A stretch of DNA of 64,000 bases, taken from contig NZ_BMQJ01000014.1 in assembly GCF_014648055.1 (NCBI RefSeq), forward strand, positions 124,001 through 188,000. The letters run 5' to 3'. This DNA comes from Streptosporangium pseudovulgare. Lineage in GTDB: Bacteria > Actinomycetota > Actinomycetes > Streptosporangiales > Streptosporangiaceae. Below are positions 51,856 through 60,180 of the stretch, piece by piece. Both the position numbers and the translations under genes were made by a program. The notes under the pieces are model-generated. The model did not search any database, was not told where the DNA came from, and saw nothing but the letters and a program-made list of their open reading frames with translations. Every line of letters begins with the position of its first letter. The first letter of the stretch is position 1.

Positions 51856-51883
51856 TCGTATGATACGAATTAGGTGAACCTAA
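51856..51883 (+). promoter_or_regulatory. Iron-box (IdeR/DmdR-type) promoter of the siderophore-interacting gene
   Basis: TATGAT (51859-51864) is a good -10 box inside the 13-bp palindrome TCGTATGATACGA. Directly after it, TTAGGTGAACCTAA (51870-51883) carries the half-sites of the actinobacterial iron-repressor box and matches 13 of 19 positions of its usual consensus. Repression under iron-replete conditions is expected. Confidence 0.65.
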
Positions 51884-51903
51884 CTTTTCATACCGGAGTG
51901 ATC

Positions 51904-52746
51904 ATGGCAGAGGGCAGACCGGTGCGCAGGGCGACCCGCGGCGAGGTGGTGCGGGTGGAGCGGCTCACCCCGCACATGATCCGGGTGGTGCTCGGCGGCG
52001 ACGGCCTGGCCGGGTTCGAGGCGGGCGAGTTCACCGACCACTACGTGAAGCTGCTGTTCCCCCCGGCCGGGGTGTCCTACCCCGAGCCGTTCGACCTGGC
52101 GGCCGTCCAGCGCGACCTGCCCCGCGAGCAGTGGCCCACCACGCGGACCTACACGGTCCGCGCGTGGGACCCCGTGGCGCGCGAGCTGACGCTCGACTTC
52201 GTCCACCACGGCGACAGCGGCCTGGCCGGACCCTGGGCGGCCCGGGTGCGGCCCGGCGACGAGATCCACTTCCTCGGCCCCGGCGGGGCCTACGCGCCCG
52301 ACCCCGAGGCCGGCTGGCACCTGATGGCGGGCGACGAGAGCGCCCTGCCGGCCATCGCCGCCGCACTGGAGCGCCTGCCCGCCACCGCCCGCGCCCACGT
52401 GTTCCTGGAGGTGGCCGGGCCCGAGGAGGAGCAGCCGCTGAACCACCCGGCGGACACGGAGATCGTGTGGCTGCACCGCGGCGACGCGCCGGTCGGCGAG
52501 GCGCTGGTCGCCGCCGTGCGGGCCCTGGACTTCCCCGAGGGCGAGCCGCACGTCTTCGTGCACGGCGAGGCCGGGTTCGTCCGGGACCTGCGCCGCCACC
52601 TGCGGGCCGAGCGCGGCCTGCCGCTGTCACGGCTGTCCATCTCCGGCTACTGGCGCGCGGGCCGCGACGACGAGTCCTGGCGGGCCACCAAGAAGGAGTG
52701 GAACCGGCGGATCGAGGAGGAGGAGACCACGCTGCTGTCGGCCTGA
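51904..52746 (+). CDS. Siderophore-interacting protein (FAD-binding ferric reductase)
   Basis: 280 residues, ferredoxin-reductase-like, releasing iron from ferric siderophores in the cytoplasm. The FAD region is RTYTVRAWDP and the next part DFVHHGDSGLAGPWAARVRPGD is the family signature; the C-terminus has ISGYWRAGRDDESWR. ATG 51904 with CGGAGTG upstream was chosen over GTG 51874, which lies inside the iron box. No transporter or siderophore synthesis genes are adjacent. Confidence 0.93.
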   Translation: MAEGRPVRRATRGEVVRVERLTPHMIRVVLGGDGLAGFEAGEFTDHYVKLLFPPAGVSYPEPFDLAAVQRDLPREQWPTTRTYTVRAWDPVARELTLDFVHHGDSGLAGPWAARVRPGDEIHFLGPGGAYAPDPEAGWHLMAGDESALPAIAAALERLPATARAHVFLEVAGPEEEQPLNHPADTEIVWLHRGDAPVGEALVAAVRALDFPEGEPHVFVHGEAGFVRDLRRHLRAERGLPLSRLSISGYWRAGRDDESWRATKKEWNRRIEEEETTLLSA

Positions 52747-52828
52747 GGCGCGACGTCGTGGAGCCGCGGCGTCCGGGAACGGCGGCGCGGGCGTCCCGAT
52801 CCGGGACCGGAGCCGGTCCGTCACGGAG

Positions 52829-53434
52829 TCAGAGCCAGCCCTGCGACCGGGCGCGCCGGACCGCCTCGATGCGGTTGCGGGCGTGGGTCTTGTGGATGGC
52901 CGAGGACAGGTAGTTGCGGACCGTGCCCTCCGACAGGTGCAGGCGCCCGGCGATGTCGCCGACGGTGGAGCCGTCGGCTGCGGCGGCCAGGACGTCGCGC
53001 TCGCGGGGCGACAGCGGGTTCGGCCCGGCGCTCAGCGCCACCGCGGCCAGGTCCGGATCGATGACCCGCTCGCCGCGGCGCACCCGCCGTACGGCGGCGG
53101 CGAGCTCGCTCGCCGGGCTGTCCTTGACCAGGAAGGCCACCGCCCCGGCCTCCATCGCCCGGCGCAGGTAGCCGGGGCGGCCGAAGGTCGTCAGGATCAC
53201 GACCCTGCAGTCCGGCACCTCCTCGCGGATCATCGCCGCGGCCGTGATGCCGTCGCCGCCGGGCATCTCGATGTCGAGCAGCGCGACGTCCGGGCGGACC
53301 TCCCGCGCCACGGCGACCGCCTCCGGGCCGGAGGCGGCCTCCCCCACGACCTCGATGTCGGGCTCCAGCCCGAGCAGGGACACCAGTGCTCCCCGGACCA
53401 TCGCCTGGTCCTCCGCCAGCAGCACCCTGATCAC
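52829..53434 (-). CDS. Response regulator, NarL/LuxR type (DesR-like)
   Basis: 201 residues with a receiver domain (acidic pair in LLAEDQ, phospho-Asp in ALLDIEMPG, Lys in FLVKDSP) and a LuxR-type helix-turn-helix (LSPRERDVLAAAADGSTVGDIAGRLHLSEGTVRNYLSS). GTG 53434 overlaps the kinase stop by 4 bp. It should be phosphorylated by the adjacent DesK-like kinase and may bind the TGACA palindrome upstream of the ABC genes. Confidence 0.92.
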   Translation of the reverse strand: MIRVLLAEDQAMVRGALVSLLGLEPDIEVVGEAASGPEAVAVAREVRPDVALLDIEMPGGDGITAAAMIREEVPDCRVVILTTFGRPGYLRRAMEAGAVAFLVKDSPASELAAAVRRVRRGERVIDPDLAAVALSAGPNPLSPRERDVLAAAADGSTVGDIAGRLHLSEGTVRNYLSSAIHKTHARNRIEAVRRARSQGWL

Positions 53435-54567
53435 GCCCGCGCCTCCCCAGCCGCCGCGGGGACCGTGACCCGCAGGACGAACCCGTCCTTCCGCGGCCCG
53501 GCGCTGACCACGCCGCCGGCCGCCTCCACCCGCTCGGCCAGGCCGCGCAACCCGCTGCCCGGCTCGTACGGCTCCGCCCCGCACCCGTCGTCGGCGATCT
53601 CCAGCACGGTGACGTCGCCGCCGGAGATCACGCCGATCTCGCACCGGCTCGCCCGGGCGTGCCGTATGACGTTGGTGACGCCCTCCCGCACCGCCCAGCC
53701 GAGCAGGCCGTCCAACTCCTCGGGCAGCGGCGTGCCCGCCAGGCGGACCGTCACGTGCGTCCCGGCGGCCTCCAGGGCCGCGCGGGCGCCGTCCAGCTCC
53801 TCCGGCAGGCCGCGCCTGCGGTAGCCGGCGACGGCCTCGCGCACCTCGACCAGCGCCTTCCTGGCCACCGCCTCGACGTCGCGGATCTCCGGCAGCGCCC
53901 CCTCCGAGCCCTCCTCCGCCAGCCGCCCGGCCAGCTCGCTCTTCAGCACGATGAGCGACAGGCTGTGACCGAGCAGGTCGTGCAGGTCGCGGGCGATGCG
54001 CAGCCGCTCCTCGCTCGCCGCCAGCCGGGCCACCTCCTCCTGCGCCCGGCGCAGCTGGGACACCAGCAGCCGGGTGGAGCGCATGCCCCGGAACAGCACG
54101 CCGAGGGTGACGGCCTGCAGCAACAGCAGGAGGGTCATGCCGGGGTCGTGCTCCCTGAGCAGGCCGACCAGCAGGACGGTGACGCCCATCGCGGCGATCC
54201 CGGCCATCGACACGCGCGACGGCAGCAGGACGCCGTGCATCACGGCCATGAAGATCGGCAAGGCCAGCCAGTCTCCGCCGAAGGCCACCGCCAGCACGAC
54301 GGCCAGGACCGTGGCGGCGCCCAGCAGCCGGTAGGTCGCCCGGCCGGGATCTCCGAAGGCCCGCATGGCCAGCACGGCGGCGGCGTAGCAGGCCACGAAG
54401 GCGACCAGCCCGAGCACGCCCCACGCGGCGCTCACGCCGGTCACCTCCCCGGTGACGATCTCCAGGATCGGAAAGCACAGGTACGTCAGGCCGATCGAGA
54501 GCCTGGCCAGCAGCAGGAGACGGTCGCGGTCCACCCCGCGGAGGACCCGGGCAGGGGGGGTGTTCAC
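53431..54567 (-). CDS. Sensor histidine kinase (DesK-like)
   Basis: 378 residues with five or six membrane helices over the first 165, then a HisKA_3 dimerisation helix (RIARDLHDLLGHSLSLIVLKSEL) and an HATPase domain (REGVTNVIRHARAS, DDGCGAEPYEPGSGLRGL). Kinases of this type sense membrane state or antimicrobial compounds. It lies 26 bp after the ABC permease and overlaps the regulator, so all four genes form one operon. Confidence 0.92.
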   Translation of the reverse strand: MNTPPARVLRGVDRDRLLLLARLSIGLTYLCFPILEIVTGEVTGVSAAWGVLGLVAFVACYAAAVLAMRAFGDPGRATYRLLGAATVLAVVLAVAFGGDWLALPIFMAVMHGVLLPSRVSMAGIAAMGVTVLLVGLLREHDPGMTLLLLLQAVTLGVLFRGMRSTRLLVSQLRRAQEEVARLAASEERLRIARDLHDLLGHSLSLIVLKSELAGRLAEEGSEGALPEIRDVEAVARKALVEVREAVAGYRRRGLPEELDGARAALEAAGTHVTVRLAGTPLPEELDGLLGWAVREGVTNVIRHARASRCEIGVISGGDVTVLEIADDGCGAEPYEPGSGLRGLAERVEAAGGVVSAGPRKDGFVLRVTVPAAAGEARA

Positions 54568-54593
54568 ATCGGGAATCCTCCCATCGGGAGATC

Positions 54594-55328
54594 TCAGGCG
54601 CGCGCGGTGGCCCGCCGGTAGGCGAGGACCGCGATCACCCCCAGGACGGCCGCCCAGACGACGACGGCCAGGGCGTCACCCGCAGGCAGGCCGTCCCCGG
54701 CGACGATGCCGCGCCCCATGCCGGCGTAGTCGGCGGACGGCAGCACCCGGGCGACGCTCCGCAGGCCCTCGGGCATGACCTCCAGCGGGATCCACAGGCC
54801 GCCGAGGAGCGCCAGCCCGAACATCCCGATCATCGACACCGGCTGCGCGGTGTCGGGGGGCAGCAGCGAGCCGATGGTCAGGCCCAGCGCCGCGAACGGC
54901 GCCACGCCGAGCCACATGGCCGCCAGCAGGCCGAGCCACCGCCCGGGGGGCAGCGAGACGCCCTGGACCAGCACGGCGGCGGCGCAGACGAGCAGGACGG
55001 CCGGCAGCACCAGCAGCATGGAGGCGACCAGCTTGGTGGTGATGATCTTCCAGCCGGCCAGCGGGGTGATCTGGAGCTGACGCAGCCAGCCGCTCCCGCG
55101 CTCCTGCGCCCACGGCACGGCGGTGCTCATCAGGGAGGCGGCGAGCGCGCCGTAGGCGCTCATCGAGACCATGAAGTACGCCTTGCCGCTCAGCCCCCCG
55201 GCGGCGACCTCACCGCCGTAGATGCCGGAGAAGACGAGGTAGAAGGCCACCGGGAAGGCCACGACGAAGATGACGTAGCGCTTGTTGCGCAGCATCCGCA
55301 GGAGCTCGATCTTGATGTAGTCCGTCAT
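54594..55328 (-). CDS. ABC-2 type transporter permease
   Basis: 244 residues with six membrane segments, from the start IELLRMLRNKRYVIFVVAFPVAFYLVF to the end VVWAAVLGVIAVLAYRRA. The middle WLRQLQITPLAGWKIITTKLVASM is typical of drug-exporter ABC-2 permeases. ATG 55328 overlaps the ATPase stop by 4 bp. Together they form an exporter, co-expressed with the two-component system below. Confidence 0.9.
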   Translation of the reverse strand: MTDYIKIELLRMLRNKRYVIFVVAFPVAFYLVFSGIYGGEVAAGGLSGKAYFMVSMSAYGALAASLMSTAVPWAQERGSGWLRQLQITPLAGWKIITTKLVASMLLVLPAVLLVCAAAVLVQGVSLPPGRWLGLLAAMWLGVAPFAALGLTIGSLLPPDTAQPVSMIGMFGLALLGGLWIPLEVMPEGLRSVARVLPSADYAGMGRGIVAGDGLPAGDALAVVVWAAVLGVIAVLAYRRATARA

Positions 55329-56212
55329 CGGGACTCCTGGACGAGTGAGAGGAAGGCGTCTTCGAGGTCGGCGCCGTCGATCCGCAGGTCGCGGATCTCC
55401 AGCGTGGTGCCCCGGTAGAGGGCCGCGACGGTGGCGTCCGGGTCGGCGGTGCGGAGCGTGGCGGTGCCGGCGGAGATCTCCACGGCGGAGACGCCGGGCA
55501 GCGCCTCCAGGCCGGCCGCCGCCTGGCCGCCGAGGGTGAAGCGGACGGTGTGCCCGCCCGCACCGGCCTTGATCTCGGCGGCGGTGCCGTCGGCCACGAC
55601 GCGGCCCCCGGCCACCACGATCACCCGGTCGGAGTTCTCGTCGGCCTCCTGGAGGTAGTGGGTGGCGAACAGGACGGTCCGGCCGCCCTCGGCGTAGGAG
55701 CGCATGGCCTCCCAGAACCGCAGCCGCGACTCCACGTCCATGGCCGCGGTGGGCTCGTCCAGCACCAGCAGCCTGGGCGCGCCGACGACGGCCAGGGCGA
55801 ACCTGACCCGCTGGGCCTGCCCCCCGGACAGCTTGACGGCCCGGCGCCCGGCCAGGGCGGTGAGGTCGGCCATCTCCAGGACCTCGTCCAGGCCGAGCGG
55901 GGAGGGGTAGAGCCGCCGCACGAAGGCGACCAGCTCCCGGACGGTGAGCTCGGGGATGAGCTCGCCGCTCTGCAGCATGGCGCCGACCTCTCCCCTGGCG
56001 ACGGCCTCGTCCGGGGAGTGCCCGAAGACCTCGATGCGGCCCCGCGTGGGGCGCAGCAGCCCGAGCAGCATGTTGATCGAGGTGGACTTGCCGGCCCCGT
56101 TGGGCCCGAGCAGGGCGACGGTCCGGCCGGCCTCGACGGTCAGGTCCAGGCCGTCCACGGCGAGCACGTCGCCGTAGCGTCTGCTCACGTCGGCGAAGGC
56201 GATGGCGTTCAT
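55325..56212 (-). CDS. ABC transporter ATP-binding protein (drug-exporter type)
   Basis: 295 residues: Walker A LLGPNGAGKST, signature LSGGQAQRVRFALAVV, Walker B LLVLDEPTAAMD, and H-loop FATHYL. The C-terminal 80 residues form the extra domain usual in DrrA-like ATPases. First gene of the ATPase-permease-kinase-regulator operon. Such arrangements export lipids or antibiotics under control of their own sensor. Confidence 0.92.
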   Translation of the reverse strand: MNAIAFADVSRRYGDVLAVDGLDLTVEAGRTVALLGPNGAGKSTSINMLLGLLRPTRGRIEVFGHSPDEAVARGEVGAMLQSGELIPELTVRELVAFVRRLYPSPLGLDEVLEMADLTALAGRRAVKLSGGQAQRVRFALAVVGAPRLLVLDEPTAAMDVESRLRFWEAMRSYAEGGRTVLFATHYLQEADENSDRVIVVAGGRVVADGTAAEIKAGAGGHTVRFTLGGQAAAGLEALPGVSAVEISAGTATLRTADPDATVAALYRGTTLEIRDLRIDGADLEDAFLSLVQESR

Positions 56213-56272
56213 GAGCGCAACGCTAGGGACGTCCGGGCGCGGGCCTCAGTGCCCGTCGTCCGTGATCGACGG

Positions 56273-56284
56273 TGACATTTGTCA
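56273..56284. promoter_or_regulatory. TGACA palindrome upstream of the ABC-two-component operon
   Basis: TGACATTTGTCA is a perfect 5+5 palindrome 60 bp before the ATPase start. Palindromes of this TGAC/GTCA type are seen upstream of DesKR- or LiaR-controlled ABC operons, so it is a candidate binding site of the response regulator. Confidence 0.5.
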
Positions 56285-56287
56285 GAT

Positions 56288-56323
56288 CCGCCGTACGGCC
56301 TCCCACCGCGGGCCGTACGGCGG
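56288..56323 (-). terminator. Hairpin upstream of the ABC operon
   Basis: CCGCCGTACGGC pairs perfectly with GCCGTACGGCGG (56312-56323), 12 bp with a 12-nt loop, directly downstream of the hisG region on the minus strand and before the ABC promoter. It probably ends the his transcript. Confidence 0.65.
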
Positions 56324-56394
56324 GCGGCGGGGGCGGGCGGCCCGACGGGGACGGCGGCCGGCCGGAGACGCCGCGCGGCCGGGCGGGGCGGGCG

Positions 56395-57240
56395 TCAGAG
56401 GCGGCAGGCGAAGATGGCGGTGACCAGGATGGCCTTCGCGCCGATCTCCCAGAGCCGGTCCATCACCTGCTGGTGCCCCTTGCGCGGCACCATGGCGCGG
56501 ACCGCCACCCAGCCCTCCCGGTGCAGCGGGGAGACCGTGGGCCCCTCCATGCCGGGGGTCAGGGCGATGGCCTCCTCGATCCGCTCGACGCGGATGTCGT
56601 AGTCCATCATCACGTAGTCGCGGGCCACCAGCACGCCGCGCAGGCGGCGCAGGAGCTGCTGCATCCCCTGGGTGTCGGGGGCTCCGACCCGCCTGATCAG
56701 CACCGCCTCGGAGCGGGCGATCGGCTCGCCGAACGCCTCCAGGCCCATGTTGCGCAGCGTGGTGCCGGTCTCGACGACGTCGGCCACGGCGTCGGCCACG
56801 CCCAGCCGGACGGCGGTCTCGACCGCGCCGTCCAGTTTGATCACCCGGGCGTCCACGCCCTGCTCGGCGAGGTACGCCTCCAGCAGGCCGGCGTAGGCGG
56901 TGGCGACGCGCCTGCCCTTGAGGTCGGCGACGCCGGAGAAGCGGCCCGGGTCGGCGGCGAAGCGGAAGGTGGAGCCGCCGAAGCCGAGCGGCAGGATCTC
57001 CTCGACCTGCGCGCCGGAGTCGCGGAGCATGTCGCGGCCGGTGATCCCGGCGTCGAGCGTGCCCTCACCGACGTAGACGGCGATGTCCTTGGGACGCAGG
57101 AAGAACAGCTCGCAGGAGTTGTCGGGGTCGACGACCACCAGTTCCTTGCTGTCCTTGCGCGGGCGGTAGCCGGCTTCCTTGAGCATGGTCTGGGCGCCCT
57201 CGGTGAGGGCCCCCTTGTTGGGGACGGCGAGACGCAGCAT
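56395..57240 (-). CDS. hisG: ATP phosphoribosyltransferase, long form
   Basis: 281 residues: first step of histidine synthesis, joining PRPP and ATP. The PRPP loop region is DVVETGTTLRNMGLEAFGEP, and the N-terminus LRLAVPNKGALTEGAQTML is typical. The C-terminal 75 residues form the regulatory ACT-like domain present in long-form HisG, so feedback inhibition by histidine is expected. It follows hisE by 63 bp on the same strand. Confidence 0.95.
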   Translation of the reverse strand: MLRLAVPNKGALTEGAQTMLKEAGYRPRKDSKELVVVDPDNSCELFFLRPKDIAVYVGEGTLDAGITGRDMLRDSGAQVEEILPLGFGGSTFRFAADPGRFSGVADLKGRRVATAYAGLLEAYLAEQGVDARVIKLDGAVETAVRLGVADAVADVVETGTTLRNMGLEAFGEPIARSEAVLIRRVGAPDTQGMQQLLRRLRGVLVARDYVMMDYDIRVERIEEAIALTPGMEGPTVSPLHREGWVAVRAMVPRKGHQQVMDRLWEIGAKAILVTAIFACRL

Positions 57241-57303
57241 GGCGTGGAAGTTCCTTACACGGGTGGAAGAGGTGTCATGGGAGCCGGAGCCGGGCGCGCC
57301 GGC

Positions 57304-57567
57304 TCACAGATGCTTGTAGACCTCGTCCAGCCCGATCCCTTTGGCGATCATGAGAACCTGCACGTGGTAGAGGAGCTGGGAGATCTCCTCCGCGGCCCGC
57401 TCGTTCGACTCGTGCTCGGCGGCCATCCAGCTCTCGGCGGCCTCCTCGACGACCTTCTTGCCGATGGCATGGACCCCGGCGTCCAGCGCGGCCACGGTCC
57501 CCGACCCCTCGGGCCGGGTGCGCGCCTTGTCGGACAGCTCGGCGTACAGCTCTTCGAAGGTCTTCAT
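57304..57567 (-). CDS. hisE: Phosphoribosyl-ATP pyrophosphatase
   Basis: 87-residue MazG-like hydrolase for the second step of histidine synthesis. It contains [19 protein letters not shown] and [17 protein letters not shown], with the acidic metal-binding Glu/Asp pattern. It forms a short operon with hisG; the fused HisI part is elsewhere, as usual in actinobacteria. Confidence 0.95.
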   Translation of the reverse strand: MKTFEELYAELSDKARTRPEGSGTVAALDAGVHAIGKKVVEEAAESWMAAEHESNERAAEEISQLLYHVQVLMIAKGIGLDEVYKHL

Positions 57568-57674
57568 CGTCTCTTCTCGAAGTCGTCGGACGTACGCGTC
57601 AAGGGTAGCCGGACCCCGGGACCGGCGGGGTAGGTGTTCGCACTTCGGGACGGGTACGGGGACGACGGCCCGCG

Positions 57675-57721
57675 CCGGGCGGGCGGATCCGGGGTGCTTC
57701 GTCCTGGATCCGCCCGCCCGG
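57675..57721 (-). terminator. Second hairpin terminator of the helicase transcript
   Basis: A 16-bp perfect stem (57675-57690 with 57706-57721, around GGATCC at its top) closes on a 15-nt loop. Together with 57749-57785 it forms a tandem pair. Confidence 0.75.
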
Positions 57722-57748
57722 CCGTCGCGGTCCCGCCCGTGCGGACGC

Positions 57749-57785
57749 GGAGGGGCCGGTACGGCATCGCCGTACCGGCCCCTCC
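57749..57785 (-). terminator. Main hairpin terminator of the DEAD-box gene
   Basis: GGAGGGGCCGGTACGG pairs with CCGTACCGGCCCCTCC (57770-57785), 16 bp without mismatch, loop of 5 nt, 30 bp after the helicase stop. Confidence 0.85.
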
Positions 57786-57814
57786 GGTCAGATCAGGACG
57801 CGCGCCGGCGACCC

Positions 57815-59416
57815 TCAGCGGCCGTGGCGGCGGTTGCCGCGCCCCTCGGGGCGGCCTCCGGAACGGAACGGCTCCCGGTCGCCGCGGAACGGCTCGCGGT
57901 CCCCACCGGAGCGGTAACCGCCGCCCTGGCGCTCACCGCCGCGGCGGCCGCCGGGCCTCGAGTCGGGGTGGCCGTCGAAGCGGCGCTCGGTGCGGTACTG
58001 GCCGCGCAGCTCCGAGACGTTCCCGCGGGGCTCGCCGGCGCCGCGCTCGCGGGAGCGGTGGCCGTCCTCGCCGTGGGCGGGCCGCTCGCGGAACCGGCGC
58101 GGGCCGCGGCCGCCGCCGCCGAAGCCACCGCCGCCGCGACGCTCGCGCTGCTTGGGCGCGGGGGCCGCGGGCTCCCAGACCGGGACCGGCTCGCCGCTGG
58201 GCGTGCGCGCCCCGGCGATCTCCGAAAGGCGCGGGTGGCCCGGGGTGACCCGCAGGCGGAACGGCTTGATGCCCGCTCGGCGGGCCATCGTGTCGGTGGA
58301 ACGGCGCTCGCTGGGGAGCACCAGCGTCATGACGGTGCCCTTCTCCCCCGCGCGGGCCGTACGGCCGCCGCGGTGCAGGTAGCTCTTGTGGTCCTGCGGC
58401 GGGTCGACGTGCAGCACGAGGCTGATGTTGTCGACGTGGATGCCGCGGGCGGCGACGTCGGTGCAGACCAGGACGTCGATCGCGCCTTCCTTGAACTCGG
58501 CCAGGATGCGGGTGCGCTGGTTCTGGCGTTTGCCGCCGTGCAGGCCGCCGGCCCGGACGCCGACCTGGGCGAGCTGCTTGCACAGCCGGTCGACGCCGTG
58601 CTGGGTGCGCGCGAACACGATGGTGCGGCCCTCGCGGTTGGCGATCTCGGCGGTCACCGCGAACTTGTCGTCACGGTGGACCTCCAGGAGGTGGTGCTCC
58701 ATGGTGTCCACCGGCGAGGAGGCCGGGGCCAGGGAGTGGGTGACCGGGTCGGTGAGGAAGCGGCGGACGAGCTTGTCCACGTCTCCGTCGAGGGTGGCGG
58801 AGAACAGCAGGCGCTGGCAGTCGGCCGGGGTCTGCGCGAGCAGGGCGCTGACGACCGGGAAGAAGCCGAGGTCGCACATGTGGTCGGCCTCGTCCAGGAC
58901 GGTCACCCGGACCTCGTCCAGGACGCACTCGCCCTGCTGGACGAGGTCGGTGAGCCGGCCCGGGGTGGCGACGACGATCTCGACGCCGCGGCGCAGCGCC
59001 TCGATCTGGCGGCCCATGGACATGCCGCCGACGACGGTCTTCATCCGCAGTGACAGGCCGCGGCCGAGCGGCTCCAGCGCGTCGGTCACCTGCATGGCCA
59101 GCTCGCGGGTCGGCACCAGGATGACGGCGAGGGGGCGGCCGGGGCGGGCCTTGACACCGGCGACGCGGACCATCGTGGGCAGGCCGAAGGCGAGGGTCTT
59201 GCCGGAGCCGGTCTGGCCGCGGCCGAGGACGTCGCTGCCGGCGAGGATGTCGGGGATGGTGGCGCGCTGGATGGGGAAGGGCGCCTCGATGCCCCGGCGG
59301 GCCAGGCCGGAGACCAGCGGCCGGGGCAGCCCCAGCAGGGTGAACTCTGACGGGCCGGCGGGGGTGCCGGGCTCGCCCTGGGTCTCGGTGATCTCGGGCA
59401 GGGCGGCGTCGAGCAT
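57815..59416 (-). CDS. DEAD-box RNA helicase
   Basis: 533 residues with all main helicase motifs: Q motif FPIQRATIPDIL, Walker A GQTGSGKT, DEAD box as LDEADH, SAT motif LFSATLDG, and motif VI HRGGRTARAGEKG. The C-terminal 120 residues are a Gly/Arg-rich RNA-binding tail, with RGG-like repeats such as GGGGFGGGGRG and a duplicated DREPFR. It probably helps ribosome assembly or RNA decay in the cold. Start ATG 59416 (GTG 59422 is possible). A leader of nearly 300 nt precedes it. Confidence 0.93.
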   Translation of the reverse strand: MLDAALPEITETQGEPGTPAGPSEFTLLGLPRPLVSGLARRGIEAPFPIQRATIPDILAGSDVLGRGQTGSGKTLAFGLPTMVRVAGVKARPGRPLAVILVPTRELAMQVTDALEPLGRGLSLRMKTVVGGMSMGRQIEALRRGVEIVVATPGRLTDLVQQGECVLDEVRVTVLDEADHMCDLGFFPVVSALLAQTPADCQRLLFSATLDGDVDKLVRRFLTDPVTHSLAPASSPVDTMEHHLLEVHRDDKFAVTAEIANREGRTIVFARTQHGVDRLCKQLAQVGVRAGGLHGGKRQNQRTRILAEFKEGAIDVLVCTDVAARGIHVDNISLVLHVDPPQDHKSYLHRGGRTARAGEKGTVMTLVLPSERRSTDTMARRAGIKPFRLRVTPGHPRLSEIAGARTPSGEPVPVWEPAAPAPKQRERRGGGGFGGGGRGPRRFRERPAHGEDGHRSRERGAGEPRGNVSELRGQYRTERRFDGHPDSRPGGRRGGERQGGGYRSGGDREPFRGDREPFRSGGRPEGRGNRRHGR

Positions 59417-59694
59417 GGTCACGAAGAGTCGTGCCTTTCGATAGAAGGACGCGGCACGTCACTTCTGCGAAAGGACGAGCCTGGAACACGCGGCCCTCGG
59501 AAGGCCGCGGTCGAACTACGCCCACGTGGGGGGCGGTGGTGCGGTGCGAGTCGAGGCGCACCGCGGGGGCGGGTCTCGGTCACCCGCGCGCAGTCGAACC
59601 ACGGACTGGCGTACCTGGCCGTCGCAGTGCCAGGTCGATCACGGGGGCGCCTCGCACGGAAAGAGGCGGGCGCCTGCCCGACTATGGAGCCAAC
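59417..59694 (-). promoter_or_regulatory. Long leader region of the DEAD-box helicase gene
   Basis: About 280 bp with no gene, between the suf terminator and the helicase start. A perfect 7-bp hairpin (CGCGGCC/GGCCGCG) near 59490-59512 is the clearest element; other weak pairings are present. Long leaders are usual for autoregulated cold-shock helicases. The transcription start is not visible. Confidence 0.4.
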
Positions 59695-59728
59695 GCCCCG
59701 TGCCGGATGTTCATTCCCGGCACGGGGC
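59695..59728 (-). terminator. Terminator of the suf operon
   Basis: GCCCCGTGCCGG pairs perfectly with CCGGCACGGGGC (59717-59728), 12 bp with a 10-nt loop, about 85 bp after the last suf gene on the minus strand. Confidence 0.8.
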
Positions 59729-59811
59729 ATCCTCTCACACGATTCACATGATTCACGCGATCCGGCCGCGGCCCGGCACCCGGCGGGTGCGGGCCGCGGC
59801 CGGCGGGACGG

Positions 59812-60180
59812 TCAGACGTTGAAGCCGAGCATGCGCAGCTGCTCGCGCCCCTCGTCGGTGATCTTGTCCGGGCCCCACGGCGGGAGCCAGACCCAGTTGA
59901 TCTTCACGTCCGAGACCATGCCGTCCAGGGCCGAGTGGGCCTGGTCCTCGATGACGTCGGTCAGCGGGCAGGCCGCGCTGGTCAGCGTCATGTCGATGGT
60001 GGCGATCGGCGCGGCGCCGGTCTCGGCGGGGTCGAGGTTGACCCCGTAGACCAGGCCGAGGTCGACGACGTTGATGCCGAGCTCGGGGTCGACGACGTCC
60101 TTGAGGGCCTCCATGACCTCGTCAAGGGTGGTCTCCCCGTCGTACGACGCCGAGGTGGGCGTCTCCACAGGCTTGCTCAC
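59812..60180 (-). CDS. Metal-sulfur cluster assembly factor (DUF59/SufT-like)
   Basis: 122 residues. The DUF59 core is ALKDVVDPELGINVVDLGLVYGV and the Cys-containing LTSAACPLTDVI. This protein helps maturation of Fe-S proteins and is the usual last gene of actinobacterial suf operons. GTG 60180, with GAGGAG upstream, overlaps the sufU stop by 4 bp. Confidence 0.9.
   Translation of the reverse strand: MSKPVETPTSASYDGETTLDEVMEALKDVVDPELGINVVDLGLVYGVNLDPAETGAAPIATIDMTLTSAACPLTDVIEDQAHSALDGMVSDVKINWVWLPPWGPDKITDEGREQLRMLGFNV

Noticed and set aside
51615..51863. Short ORFs upstream of the siderophore-interacting gene
   Set aside because: Pro/Gly/Arg-rich translations on both strands and overlap with the iron-regulated promoter.
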